A stretch of DNA of 64,000 bases from Actinobacteria bacterium UBA2279 (GCA_002347365.1 DDWT01000013.1:47433-111432), one strand, 5' to 3'; shown: positions 32,942 to 40,910, numbered from the stretch's first letter. Program-made: numbers and translations. The notes: generated by a model from the letters alone, not told the origin.

Positions 32942-33190
32942 TCACTTCTCGAGTGCTGACGTGCAAGCCGGGCAACGTGTCGCTGCAAGCGGCACGGCCG
33001 TCAGGCAGAACGGGCAGTCCTTGGTGGTGGCCTCTTCTGCATCTCGTTCAGATTCAGAAGACGGCCCAGCAGCAGCCCGACCTCGGAGACCGTCGAATGC
33101 AGCCATCGGCCCTCCCAGCGCGAGCGTACGGATACACGCTTCATTCCCGAGGGCAGGCAGCACCAACGCGTCGAACCGCCGACGAGGCAT
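32942..33190 (-). pseudogene. Probable remnant of mscL (C-terminal zinc-ribbon tail)
   Basis: The last 33 residues, TTKDCPFCLTAVPLAATRCP then ACTSALEK, match the cysteine tail that ends MscL large-conductance channels in many anaerobic actinobacteria. The preceding 49 residues are Arg/Ala/Gly-rich and show none of the two MscL membrane helices. This looks like a decayed or recombined gene of which only the end is left. A functional 82-residue protein with a CxxC...CxxC ribbon cannot be excluded. Confidence 0.45.
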
Positions 33191-33230
33191 CGTCGGCTAG
33201 AATGGGTGCATAGCCCAACGAGGGAGAACC

Positions 33231-33980
33231 ATGCCTGATACCGAGACCGCTCTGCTGTCTCTGCGCGATGTCGAGTACGAGTACACCGGCACCCTGGTGC
33301 TGCGCGGCGTTTCGCTGGATGTGAGACCCGGCGAGATCATCGCGCTTATCGGCCGCAACGGTGCCGGCAAGTCGACGCTCCTGCGCTGTGCAGCGGGATG
33401 GAGCGCTCCGAGCTCCGGCACTGTCCACGTAATCGGCACAGAACTCCGCTACGCGGACCGCGAGTTGCGCGCTCATCTCGCGCTGGTGACCGATACGCCG
33501 CCGTTCTACGACGATCTCACGGCCCGTGAGCACATCCACTTCGTGCTGCGCGCGAATCGGCTGGAGGAGCGTGAAGCGGATGCCGAGCGACTGCTCGCCG
33601 ATTTCGGTATCGCTCACGCTGCCGACGCATACCCGTCCACTTTCTCGCGCGGCATGCGCTACAAACTCGCGCTCGTGATGGCGCTGGCGCTCCAGCCCCG
33701 CCTGCTCTTGCTCGACGAACCCTTCGGCCCGATCGATCCCGTATCGGCAGCCGAGCTCTGGGCAGCCTTACGCGCAGCCACAGATCGAGGTGCGGGCGTT
33801 TTGCTGAGCAGTCACCAACTCCCGGACGATGCCATGCCCGACCGCTACGTCGTGTTGGAGGACGGAGCGGTACTGGCTAGCGGCACCGCTGAAGACCTTG
33901 CAGCGCATGACATGTCCGCGACGCTCAGCAGCGTGCTTCACTCCACGCTCGACGCTGGAGGCCCTGCAGAAGATGCGTGA
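33231..33980 (+). CDS. ABC transporter ATP-binding protein
   Basis: About 249 residues. Walker A GRNGAGKST, Walker B LLLLDEPFGPIDP, signature TFSRGMRYKLALVMALALQP (variant: SRGM in place of SGGQ) and H-loop LLSSHQLPDDA. The weakly conserved signature and the P-x-E-P-F-G-P-I-D form fit the class that exports antibiotics or heme-related compounds. GAGGGAGAACC precedes the ATG. Overlaps the permease gene by 8 bp. Confidence 0.92.
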   Translation: MPDTETALLSLRDVEYEYTGTLVLRGVSLDVRPGEIIALIGRNGAGKSTLLRCAAGWSAPSSGTVHVIGTELRYADRELRAHLALVTDTPPFYDDLTAREHIHFVLRANRLEEREADAERLLADFGIAHAADAYPSTFSRGMRYKLALVMALALQPRLLLLDEPFGPIDPVSAAELWAALRAATDRGAGVLLSSHQLPDDAMPDRYVVLEDGAVLASGTAEDLAAHDMSATLSSVLHSTLDAGGPAEDA

Positions 33981-35484
33981 TGCCTCCCTGCTGCTCTGGC
34001 TCCGGTGGCGCCACCTCCGTGGTCGCATCTACTTCTGGGCGGCCATCGGCGGAGCCGATCTGGAGAGTCGCTCCTTGACCAACCGGCTCTACGCCATCTA
34101 CCTGGGCATGATCTGCTCCGTCTGGCTGTACCTGATGTGGGCATCCGCCACCGACATAGCGTTCGGCGCCAGCCTGGCCGAGAGCACCTTGCGCGACCCG
34201 CTCATACGTCTGTTGCCGGCCGTGCCCCTGATCGCGTTCGCGCTCCTCGGTGCACGGGCGCTGCGCAGCTCGCCGGTGAAGTTCACGTTCCAGGACATGG
34301 CGTATGTCGCAGGGACGCCCGTCGACCGGGGAACGCTCTCATTGCTCGACTTCGTGAGGGAGACGACCCCGATCGCCCTCATCGTCGGACTCGTCACGTT
34401 CCTGGGTGCCGTCACGCTGGTTCAGGTCCCCGGGGTGCGCATGGCCATCGGCCCCGCAAGCACGGGCGCGCTGGCGGCATCTCTCTCGATCGTCGCAGCC
34501 AACGCTCTTGCATGGCTACTCGGTCTCGCGCGCATGGCCGCTCGCCGGGGACGTCCGTGGCCGCAAGGCTCCTGGCTGGCCCCTGTTGCCCTGCTACCGC
34601 TTGCGCTCGTGTTCGAGCGATTCGCGCTTCTGCCGGGCGCGGCGATCGTGGTGCCACTGGATCTGGGACGTGCTCCGGCTGCGTTCGCGCTGCTGGGAGC
34701 GGTCGCACTCGGCGCAATCGTCGCGATCCCGTTCGTGGGACGACATCTCGACACCGTACGAGTCGTCGACGAGAGCGGACTGTATGCTCAGCTCCAGGTG
34801 TTTCGACCGCTCGCGATCTACGACGCGAGAGCAGTCCGGGACATCACGCGACGCAAGAAGCTTGCCGCACGTCGTCCAGTCGGGCGGCTCCCGGGAGGCG
34901 TGGGACCGTTGGCGCTCATATCCCGGGCGTGGATCGCGCATGTACGCCAGCCATCCAGCCTGCTCACGCCATTGTTGTGGGGTGGCGCACTCGTGCCGTC
35001 AGCAGTAGTGCTGTCGCTGCAGCCCCGTCCCTTGCTGCTGTACTTCCCGTGGTTCTTTGCTGTGCTTGTCGCACCTGCCGAGAACCTGATCCATGTGTTC
35101 CGAGAGGAGATCGACCGGCCGAGTCTGCGGGAGTTGCTCCCGTTCGACAACCTTGCCCTGCTGGCTCTGGAAGGCCTGCCGGCGCTCGTCTTGCTGACGG
35201 CGTCCTCGATAGCGTTCTGGTTCGTCCGTGACTGGTCCGCGTCATCTCTGGGCGGGGCCGTTGCGCTAAGCATCACGCTCGGGATCGTTCTGTTCCTCTG
35301 CCGGGGTCTGGAGCACGTGCGCATTCTCAACATGAAGCGACCCCTCGGCTTCCTGGTGACCGCCGGTCTCTCGTCATTGGCGATACTCTACGCAAGCGCG
35401 GGGGGATCGCTCTTGCGCGGTTCGGCCGTAGCGAGCATGTGTATCGTGATTCTTGCCCTGGCGCTTTCGGCGAGCGAGATCTGA
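33973..35484 (+). CDS. ABC transporter permease-like membrane protein
   Basis: About 503 residues with 10-12 predicted helices (for example SLTNRLYAIYLGMICSVWLY, FALLGARALRSS, LLLYFPWFFAVLVAPAENLI). No sequence motif beyond the hydrophobic pattern. Because it is cotranslated with the ATPase it is most likely the membrane half of the same ABC exporter. The start ATG at 33973 is inside the ATPase gene. A hairpin terminator follows 62 bp downstream. Confidence 0.8.
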   Translation: MRDASLLLWLRWRHLRGRIYFWAAIGGADLESRSLTNRLYAIYLGMICSVWLYLMWASATDIAFGASLAESTLRDPLIRLLPAVPLIAFALLGARALRSSPVKFTFQDMAYVAGTPVDRGTLSLLDFVRETTPIALIVGLVTFLGAVTLVQVPGVRMAIGPASTGALAASLSIVAANALAWLLGLARMAARRGRPWPQGSWLAPVALLPLALVFERFALLPGAAIVVPLDLGRAPAAFALLGAVALGAIVAIPFVGRHLDTVRVVDESGLYAQLQVFRPLAIYDARAVRDITRRKKLAARRPVGRLPGGVGPLALISRAWIAHVRQPSSLLTPLLWGGALVPSAVVLSLQPRPLLLYFPWFFAVLVAPAENLIHVFREEIDRPSLRELLPFDNLALLALEGLPALVLLTASSIAFWFVRDWSASSLGGAVALSITLGIVLFLCRGLEHVRILNMKRPLGFLVTAGLSSLAILYASAGGSLLRGSAVASMCIVILALALSASEI

Positions 35485-35546
35485 GAAGCCGGCGAGCAGG
35501 GCCCGGTTCTCCATCTTGGCGCGACGGGGTTCAGCCCGTATCCACG

Positions 35547-35575
35547 AAGAAGGGCCGCACGTGGCGGCCCTTCTT
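35547..35575. terminator. Bidirectional hairpin terminator
   Basis: AAGAAGGGCCGC (35547-35558) pairs perfectly with GCGGCCCTTCTT (35564-35575), loop ACGTG. The A run before and T run after fit termination in both directions, of the ABC permease on the plus strand and the surface protein on the minus strand. Confidence 0.85.
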
Positions 35576-35601
35576 GTCGAATCAGATGCAGCTAGCTGAT
35601 A

Positions 35602-36363
35602 TCATGCGGCGTCCAGCTTGCTAAGGCGCACCCTCAACACGACACCGCCAGCGGTGGCTAGCGCTGCCGAGAAGAGGACCAGATCGAGCTCCCCGCCCGT
35701 GTAGGGGAGGTAGGGCTCTTCGTCGTCATCGGTTGGAGTGAACGGGAGGAACGGATCTTCTGGATCTTCTGGATCTTCTGGGTCCTCAGGGTCCTCGGGA
35801 TCTTCTGGATCTTCTGGGTCCTCAGGATCTTCGGGGTCCTCGGGATCCTGCGGGTCCTCAGGGTCCTCGGGATCCTCGGGATCTTCTGGATCTTCTGGGT
35901 CCTCGGGGTCCTGCGGGTCCTCAGCGTTCGCATCCCAAGACACGTGGCTCAAGACGAGCTGTCCGACCCCCACCGAGCCCACAACCGCAGAAGCGGAGGA
36001 AACAACGTCGTGACCGGGAGTGCCAACGTAGAAGTGCTGGGTACTGCCGTTGCCCACCACTCGACCGGTGACGCTCTTCGTCAGACCAGAGGAGAAGGTG
36101 ACAGAAAGAGTTCCTGCAGTCGTGCCGTGATCTAAGCCATTGAGAACAAAATGCCAGACAACGGGATCAGAAAGTCCTCCGTCGTCTGTCTGGTTGTCGA
36201 ACGCCAGGCTACTGGCCCCGACATGTGCCGACTTGAGCGCAACTGTCGTTGCGGCGAAACTCGGAACAGCGTACGCGAACAGGACAACCACCGAAAGCAC
36301 GAGAACCAGAGACTCACGTGCCCGGACGCTTGCAGCCTTGCGTGCCGCTACTGACGTCTTCAT
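35602..36363 (-). CDS. Sortase-anchored surface protein with EDP/QDP repeat stalk
   Basis: About 253 residues. Signal peptide (LVLVLSVVVLFAYAVPSFAA), a beta-rich domain of about 115 residues (TTVALKSAHVGASSLAFDNQ onward), then 19 consecutive EDP/QDP triplets as an acidic stalk, then LPYTG, a hydrophobic helix and the KLDAA tail. LPYTG fits the LPxTG cell-wall sorting signal of sortase substrates. An extended Asp-Pro stalk would project the N-terminal domain from the wall. CGAGGAGAG-type bases precede the start. No sortase gene lies in the window. Confidence 0.85.
   Translation of the reverse strand: MKTSVAARKAASVRARESLVLVLSVVVLFAYAVPSFAATTVALKSAHVGASSLAFDNQTDDGGLSDPVVWHFVLNGLDHGTTAGTLSVTFSSGLTKSVTGRVVGNGSTQHFYVGTPGHDVVSSASAVVGSVGVGQLVLSHVSWDANAEDPQDPEDPEDPEDPEDPEDPEDPQDPEDPEDPEDPEDPEDPEDPEDPEDPEDPEDPFLPFTPTDDDEEPYLPYTGGELDLVLFSAALATAGGVVLRVRLSKLDAA
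35752..35922 (-). repeat. Tandem 9-bp repeats encoding (EDP/QDP)n
   Basis: 171 bp made of 19 nine-base units such as GAAGATCCA, GAGGACCCT and CAGGATCCC, with codon variation at third positions. The string of near-identical units is prone to length change by recombination or slippage. Here the copy number keeps the frame, since each unit is 9 bp. Confidence 0.9.
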
Positions 36364-36461
36364 GGCTGCTCGCCTCCTTCTCTCCTCGAAGTCGTATCAT
36401 CTGTGTGTTGTATCCCCTGCATTAGTATTGTCTAATCGGTCGTATTAGTCTTGGCTATCTC

Positions 36462-36491
36462 TTGAAACGGCTCCACTTGGGAACGTATGAC
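36462..36491 (+). promoter_or_regulatory. Promoter-like elements upstream of the 55-residue gene
   Basis: TTGAAA (36462-36467) and TATGAC (36486-36491) are separated by 18 bp and lie 38 bp before the ATG of the small gene. Divergent surface-protein gene starts 99 bp away on the other strand. Confidence 0.5.
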
Positions 36492-36529
36492 TCAGGCGTA
36501 TGCTCGTGCCAGGCAACCGACAAGGAGCG

Positions 36530-36697
36530 ATGCTAGTGTGCGATCAGGAACAACCCTCCGCCGCCGCCTATCTTGCGAACCTCAAGCAGCCGATGCCTCT
36601 CGGGAAGAAGCTCCGGCTACTCGCGCGCAACGCGGCCCGACGTTTGTTCCCACGTCCGGCCACGTGCTGCGGACACGCGGGCGAGCCTGGTTGTTGA
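36530..36697 (+). CDS. Small cysteine-rich protein with CCGHxGEPGC ending
   Basis: About 55 residues from an ATG preceded by AAGGAGCG. The C-terminal half, KKLRLLARNAARRLFPRPAT followed by CCGHAGEPGC, has a basic helix and four Cys/His in a compact motif. Similar short proteins with a basic helix and a CCGNxGEPGC-type ending occur in anaerobic actinobacteria and related phyla without known function; that statement is from memory and is not a search result. It has its own promoter-like elements and is closed by a hairpin 50 bp downstream, which supports a real gene. Confidence 0.65.
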   Translation: MLVCDQEQPSAAAYLANLKQPMPLGKKLRLLARNAARRLFPRPATCCGHAGEPGC

Positions 36698-36746
36698 AAG
36701 TAGTCAAGACCAGGCGCCGGGCGGCGCCATCGATGATGGAATGCAG

Positions 36747-36773
36747 AAGGCCCGCCTGGGGGAGGCGGGCCTT
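36747..36773 (+). terminator. Hairpin after the 55-residue gene
   Basis: AAGGCCCGCCT (36747-36757) pairs perfectly with AGGCGGGCCTT (36763-36773) around five Gs. It lies 50 bp after the stop codon. Confidence 0.75.
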
Positions 36774-36843
36774 CGTGGTGGTGGTGTCGCAGGCGGGTTC
36801 TCAGGCGGCGCCTACGACGGCTCCGTGTGTAACTAGGCGAGGC

Positions 36844-36957
36844 CTAGATGGAGGACGCGAGCATTGCGAATACGGTCAGTACGACGAAGACGACAAGCGC
36901 ACGACCGGGGTAGATGACACCCTCACTGAAGCTGTCTTCTAGATTGCGAGAGAACAT
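36844..36957 (-). CDS. 37-residue single-helix membrane protein
   Basis: A very small gene with a strong ribosome site (GAAGGAAGGTGCCTG) before the ATG. The product is MFSRNLEDSFSEGVIYPGRA followed by a hydrophobic helix LVVFVVLTVFAMLASSI. The N-terminal 18 residues are polar. Such one-helix proteins often bind larger membrane complexes; function unknown. It lies alone between the terminator of the previous small gene and rpiA. Confidence 0.6.
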   Translation of the reverse strand: MFSRNLEDSFSEGVIYPGRALVVFVVLTVFAMLASSI

Positions 36958-37108
36958 CAGGCACCTTCCTTCGGGAGTCACTTCTGTATCGAGTTGATTA
37001 TCGGATGCACGAAGCTTTAGAACCAGATGACTTCGCTGGATTAAGGAATTAGTAGAACTTACGCTTCATCTCGTTGGCGGGCCGCAGCCAACCTGCTGAA
37101 GCGGAGCG

Positions 37109-37783
37109 TCAGCTCGCGGCAACGATCTCGCGACTGCCGCCGACCTGCAACCCCACGATAAGCGTGTCGGCAGGGCGACGGGCGAACAGCCCATGGGCGA
37201 CGATGCCGGCGATGCCGTCCAGCATCGCCTCAAGCTGACCGGGATTTCCGAAGTCGAGTCCGGCGACATCAAGAATCCAATTGCCGTTGTCCGTTACGAA
37301 CTCCTCGCGCAGGTGCGGGTCGCCCCCGAGGACGCGCATGTGCAGCTCGACTCGCGCGAGTGCCGCAGGGAGCACCTCGATGGCAAGCGGGAATGCACCA
37401 AGACCGGGAACGAGCTTGGTCTCATCTACAATGCATACGAAACGCTCGGCCATCGAGGCCACGATCTTCTCACGCGTGAGCGCGCCTCCGCCGCCCTTGA
37501 TGAGGCGCAGGGCGGGATCTGCCTCGTCGGCACCGTCAACGTAGAGCGGCAGCGCGCACACCTCTGTCGGCTCGATGACGCGCACCCCGGCCTGAGCGAG
37601 CAGCCGACCTGTGGCCAGCGAGCTGGGCACGGCTCCCGCAAGCGTGATGTTCGCAGCGCCCAGAGCGTGAATGAACGCAGCCGCCGTGGACCCACTGCCG
37701 ACGCCGATCACCGTTCCCGGGACCACATAAGCGAGCGCCGCACGGGCCGCAGACTCCTTCATCGGTGTGGTGTCGACGGCCAT
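37109..37783 (-). CDS. rpiA: Ribose-5-phosphate isomerase A
   Basis: Interconverts ribose 5-phosphate and ribulose 5-phosphate. About 224 residues. VIGVGSGSTAAAFIHALG is the phosphate-binding loop, YVDGADEADPALRLIKGGGG contains the catalytic-site DGADE motif with Asp and Lys, then LTREKIVASMAERFVCIVDE and PVLREEFVTDNGN-like HLREEFVTDNGNWILDV. All features intact. It is spaced 14 bp from the metal-binding gene upstream, with no other pentose gene adjacent. Confidence 0.96.
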   Translation of the reverse strand: MAVDTTPMKESAARAALAYVVPGTVIGVGSGSTAAAFIHALGAANITLAGAVPSSLATGRLLAQAGVRVIEPTEVCALPLYVDGADEADPALRLIKGGGGALTREKIVASMAERFVCIVDETKLVPGLGAFPLAIEVLPAALARVELHMRVLGGDPHLREEFVTDNGNWILDVAGLDFGNPGQLEAMLDGIAGIVAHGLFARRPADTLIVGLQVGGSREIVAAS

Positions 37784-37797
37784 CTAGTCCGCGCCCC

Positions 37798-38340
37798 TCA
37801 CTCGACGAAGACGGCAGCGTACCAGTTCTGCTGGTCGCTCTCGTCGCGCAGTGGTTGAATCGGCAGGCCGAATGATCGCGCAGTCTTGAACACGTCAATG
37901 CCCACGCTGTGAAACGCGGGTCTGGCTTTCTCGGGGTTTGCGCATGGCCTGCCTGCAAGCCCGACGCACTCTCCGCACGCCGCACAATCGGAGAGGCTGA
38001 AAGCGAGGTAGTAGCCATCGAGATACGCCTCTCGCTCGAGGGCGAGAGACGCCTCATGCGCGATCTTCTTCTCATGCGAGTGAACGATGATGCCCCAGGT
38101 ATAGCGTCGCAGCAGGGGCTCGTACTCCCATGGCATCAATGACCCGGGCCGCGACGGACATGTTGGGCCTTTCCCCCAGTCGGGGCAGCCGAACATGCAC
38201 TTGAGGATCGTCCGGTGGTCGAACGCAAGGTCGTCGACGCCGAAGCGGACGGCATCTGTCGCGCCGAGCTCGAGCGCGCGGCTCACGTAACCTTCGGCAT
38301 CTTGCAAGGCAGCCTCCCCGGAGTCATTCTCAAGCGTCAT
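37798..38340 (-). CDS. DUF2284 metal-binding protein
   Basis: About 180 residues with the DUF2284 pattern: LKCMFGCPDWGKGPTCPSRP near residue 45, then SDCAACGECVGLAGRPCANP followed by EKARPAFHSVGIDVFKTAR. At least eight cysteines in these two blocks are likely metal or Fe-S ligands. The domain occurs in many anaerobes alone or fused to ferredoxins; function unknown. Start at ATG 38340 rather than 38409, since AGGGTG precedes it. It lies next to the two methionine sulfoxide reductases and may be part of the same redox operon. Confidence 0.85.
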   Translation of the reverse strand: MTLENDSGEAALQDAEGYVSRALELGATDAVRFGVDDLAFDHRTILKCMFGCPDWGKGPTCPSRPGSLMPWEYEPLLRRYTWGIIVHSHEKKIAHEASLALEREAYLDGYYLAFSLSDCAACGECVGLAGRPCANPEKARPAFHSVGIDVFKTARSFGLPIQPLRDESDQQNWYAAVFVE

Positions 38341-38383
38341 CACAATCGTACACCCTGAGATTCCGGCAGAGGACGCTGCACCT

Positions 38384-38779
38384 TTACTCGGCGTCGAAGT
38401 CGAGTGCACCGGAGTTCATGCAGTAGCGCAGTCCCGTCGGCTGAGGACCGTCCTCGAAGACGTGACCCAGATGCGAACCGCAACGAGCGCAGCGGATCTC
38501 TGTCCGAACCGTCCCGAGGCTCCGGTCCGTGTGCTCCTCCACGGCATCGGGGCCCACCGGCTCATAGAAGCTCGGCCATCCCGATCCCGAGTGGTACTTG
38601 GTGTCCGATCGGAAGAGCGGGTTGCCGCATGCAGCGCATCGATACAGGCCATCATCCTCAAGGTCCACGTAGACGCCCGTGAATGGGGGTTCGGTACCTG
38701 CCTCGCGCAGAACCCTGTACTGCTCTGGCGTGAGAACCTTGCGCCACTCTTCTTCACTGCGATCGATCTCGTGACTCAT
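38384..38779 (-). CDS. msrB: Peptide methionine-(R)-sulfoxide reductase (cysteine form)
   Basis: About 131 residues. CAACGNPL and CARCGSHLGHVF give the zinc-binding CxxC pair, KYHSGSGWPSFYEPV lies in the active site, and RYCMNSGAL holds the catalytic Cys. It reduces methionine-R-sulfoxide in proteins. GAGGAGGCAGG precedes the ATG. It follows the MsrA gene by 37 bp; note that MsrB uses Cys whereas MsrA appears to use selenocysteine. Confidence 0.96.
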   Translation of the reverse strand: MSHEIDRSEEEWRKVLTPEQYRVLREAGTEPPFTGVYVDLEDDGLYRCAACGNPLFRSDTKYHSGSGWPSFYEPVGPDAVEEHTDRSLGTVRTEIRCARCGSHLGHVFEDGPQPTGLRYCMNSGALDFDAE

Positions 38780-38816
38780 GAATACCTGCCTCCTCGTGAT
38801 GCCGGTCCCGGAGCCG

Positions 38817-39503
38817 CTATGAACGCGACCGCGGGCTCACAACCTTGCGCAACCGCTCGACCGCGGCCTCGGTCAAGCCGAACCCTGAGACTTCTGCATC
38901 GAGCCCTGTGCGTGTCCCGTAGCCGTCGAGGTATCCGTTCACCCGTGCGGCTGCTGTCGATTCCCGGAATGCGGCCTCGTCCGGGTACATCTCATGAAAC
39001 TCCCGGAACAGTGCGGGTGTGTTTCGAAGTCGGTACTTCTGATGGTAGTCCTCGGCCACATAGAAGCGGTCGAGCGGAACGACATCTGTGTGGATCCGTC
39101 CGAAGCGAGCTTCCATCCGCGCCTTCGTCTGCTCGGCGTCGCGACGCTGCTCGTCGTCGTGCACGAAGATGGCCGAGGCGTACTGGCGTGAGAAGGCCGG
39201 CGATGTCGGCCGATGACTGCTCCAGAACACGTCTAGCAGGTCGGCATAGGACAACACGCCGGGATCGTAGTCGACCTGTATCGACTCGCTGTGATCTCCT
39301 ATGGAGCGGTACGTGGGGTCCGCGCTCGTCCCGCCTGTGTACCCCACACGCGTCCGCACCACGCCATGCATCTGCCCGAACCGGGCATCGGGACCCCAGA
39401 ATCAACCCATCGCGAAGGTCGCCGTGAACACCTGGGCGGGTGTCGCACGATCGATGGGCGGCACAGGCCGCTCGCCGGTGGATCTCCTCGTCAGTGAAGC
39501 CAT
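38817..39503 (-). CDS. msrA: Selenocysteine-containing peptide methionine-(S)-sulfoxide reductase
   Basis: A 229-codon frame from ATG 39503 (AGAAGGAGG upstream) to the stop at 38817 is broken only by a TGA at 39402-39404, codon 34. The sequence around it is TFAMG-U-FWGPDARFG, where the TGA stands at the catalytic Cys of the GCFWG motif. Reading through gives normal MsrA: RTRVGYTGGTSADPTYRSIG, SESIQVDYDPGVLSYADLLD, DYHQKYRLRN. The rest of the protein has no cysteine at all. A hairpin 14 bases after the TGA fits a bacterial SECIS element. Recoding of TGA as selenocysteine is the best explanation; a simple nonsense mutation is the alternative. The fragment without the N-terminal part (from codon 45) would be inactive. 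Confidence 0.85.
39373..39387 (-). promoter_or_regulatory. Candidate bacterial SECIS hairpin of msrA
   Basis: On the minus strand TGCCCG-GTT-CGGGCA forms a six-pair stem with a three-base loop beginning with G. The stem begins 14 bases after the TGA at codon 34 and the loop G lies about 20 bases after it. This matches known bSECIS geometry (UGA followed by a hairpin with an apical G, about 16-37 bases downstream). Confidence 0.65.
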
Positions 39504-39572
39504 CGTCAGCCTCCTTCTGTTCGACCCGTACCCCAGCAAGAGCCAAGCCACCGCAGGAGGTCGCTGGCGTCC

Positions 39573-40796
39573 TCAGCCGTCGAGTTCGTTAGCCAGCTGC
39601 TCCAGGAAGAGCCCTACGTCGGTCACGATACCGATGGTCTGGAAGCTGCCACGGTCGGAAAGCTTCGTGACGACAGCCGGGTTGATGTCGACGCAGACCG
39701 TCGTACACGACGCCGGCAACATGTTCCCCGTCGCGATGGCGTGCAGCATCGTCGAAAGCATGATGCACGCGCCGGCTTCCTGACAGAACGGGCGCATCGC
39801 ACGCTGGGCCTCGATCACGTCGGTGATGACGTCCGGCAGCGGACCATCATCACGAATCGAACCGGCGAGCACGTAGGGCACGCCGTTGGAGACGAGCGTG
39901 TGCATGAGGCCTTCGCTAAGCGCCCCTGCGGTCACAGCAGGCTTGATACCGCCGAGCGCCCGGATCGCGTTGATGGCGCGCAGGTGATGCTCATGACCGC
40001 CGAGCATCGGCATGCCCGACTTCATCGAGACGCCAAGTGAAGTCCCGTACAGGGCCGACTCGATGTCGTGTACGGCAACTGCATTCCCGCCGAAGAGGAC
40101 ATTCACGTAGCCAAGCTCCACCAACCGTGCGAGGTGCGGAGATGCTCCCGTGTGCACCACGGCAGGTCCGACGACCGCGATGACGTCCTTGCCGGCCGCT
40201 CTGACCTCGCGCAGCATACGCGCGATGTCGGCCACTACCTGCTTCTTGGGCTTCTCGGAAGAGACTGCCGAGTTCATGAACTCGAAGGCCTGTGCCTCAC
40301 GCGGACGCTCCACCGGCCGGACACGCAGTCCGGAATGTCCTACCACGAGCAAGTCGCCAGCCTTCACATCACCCATGGGAACGGTGGTCGCCTCGCCGGA
40401 ATCCGCATCGATGATGATGGCCAGATCCATCTCCGGATTGGTCACCTGTATCCACCTGCCATTCACGCGAACCGCAGTGTCCAGGTTCGTCGTGGCATAG
40501 AAGCCGTCCGGGAAGACACCGTCTGCGGGCGCCGCCACCAGGTGAGCGTCCTCCGGATCGATCGGCTCGGCGCCAAACATCTGGATGGCTCCCAGCACCT
40601 CGTCGAGATGGTGCTCATCTCTGCCGTGTACGCGGATCTCGGCCACCGATGCGTCTTCGTTGGTGCGCCCGACTTCGAACGTCAGCGTCTCGAACTCCGC
40701 ATCGAACGCCACGATCGCATCCATGATCTTGGACATGATGCCCGAGTCGATCAAATGGCCGGTGACCCGGACGTCTTCATATGGACGGTGGGGCAT
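39573..40796 (-). CDS. TIGR00300-family (LOR/SDH-like; archaeal ornithine cyclodeaminase-type) protein
   Basis: About 407 residues of the TIGR00300/LOR-SDH-like family: VRVTGHLIDSGIMSKIMDAI opens, then ATTNLDTAVRVNGRWIQVTN, VVGPAVVHTGASPHLARLVE and YVNVLFGGNAVAVHDIESAL (Rossmann-like). In Methanococcus a member is an NAD-dependent ornithine cyclodeaminase making proline; bacterial members include arginine-dihydrolase C-terminal halves. The N-terminal arginine-dihydrolase domain is absent here. The ATG at 40796 follows AGGACG. Role likely ornithine to proline, without a known partner gene nearby. Confidence 0.85.
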   Translation of the reverse strand: MPHRPYEDVRVTGHLIDSGIMSKIMDAIVAFDAEFETLTFEVGRTNEDASVAEIRVHGRDEHHLDEVLGAIQMFGAEPIDPEDAHLVAAPADGVFPDGFYATTNLDTAVRVNGRWIQVTNPEMDLAIIIDADSGEATTVPMGDVKAGDLLVVGHSGLRVRPVERPREAQAFEFMNSAVSSEKPKKQVVADIARMLREVRAAGKDVIAVVGPAVVHTGASPHLARLVELGYVNVLFGGNAVAVHDIESALYGTSLGVSMKSGMPMLGGHEHHLRAINAIRALGGIKPAVTAGALSEGLMHTLVSNGVPYVLAGSIRDDGPLPDVITDVIEAQRAMRPFCQEAGACIMLSTMLHAIATGNMLPASCTTVCVDINPAVVTKLSDRGSFQTIGIVTDVGLFLEQLANELDG

Positions 40797-40861
40797 GAGA
40801 GCGTCCTCCTCAGTGATGTGCACTTGGATTGCATCATTATTCACCAAGACGCCCAAAAGCA

Positions 40862-40889
40862 CGAAGGCCGCCCACGTGGGCGGCCTTCG
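40862..40889 (-). terminator. Hairpin after the small membrane-protein gene
   Basis: CGAAGGCCGCCC (40862-40873) pairs perfectly with GGGCGGCCTTCG (40878-40889) around ACGT. It lies 21 bp after the stop of the 107-residue membrane protein and upstream of the TIGR00300 gene, so it should separate the two transcripts. Confidence 0.8.
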
Positions 40890-40910
40890 CACGCTATCTT
40901 CACTCGTCTG

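Noticed and set aside
35752..35922. CRISPR-like repeat array
   Set aside because: The 9-bp units have no spacers and encode a regular peptide.
35738..36013. Open frame on the plus strand reading a long Gly-Ser-Ser repeat
   Set aside because: It is the complement of the EDP/QDP repeats; the minus strand has the signal peptide, LPYTG and ribosome site.
36487..36942. 151-codon plus-strand frame
   Set aside because: It crosses the terminator hairpin at 36747-36773 and overlaps the better supported 55-residue gene in another frame.
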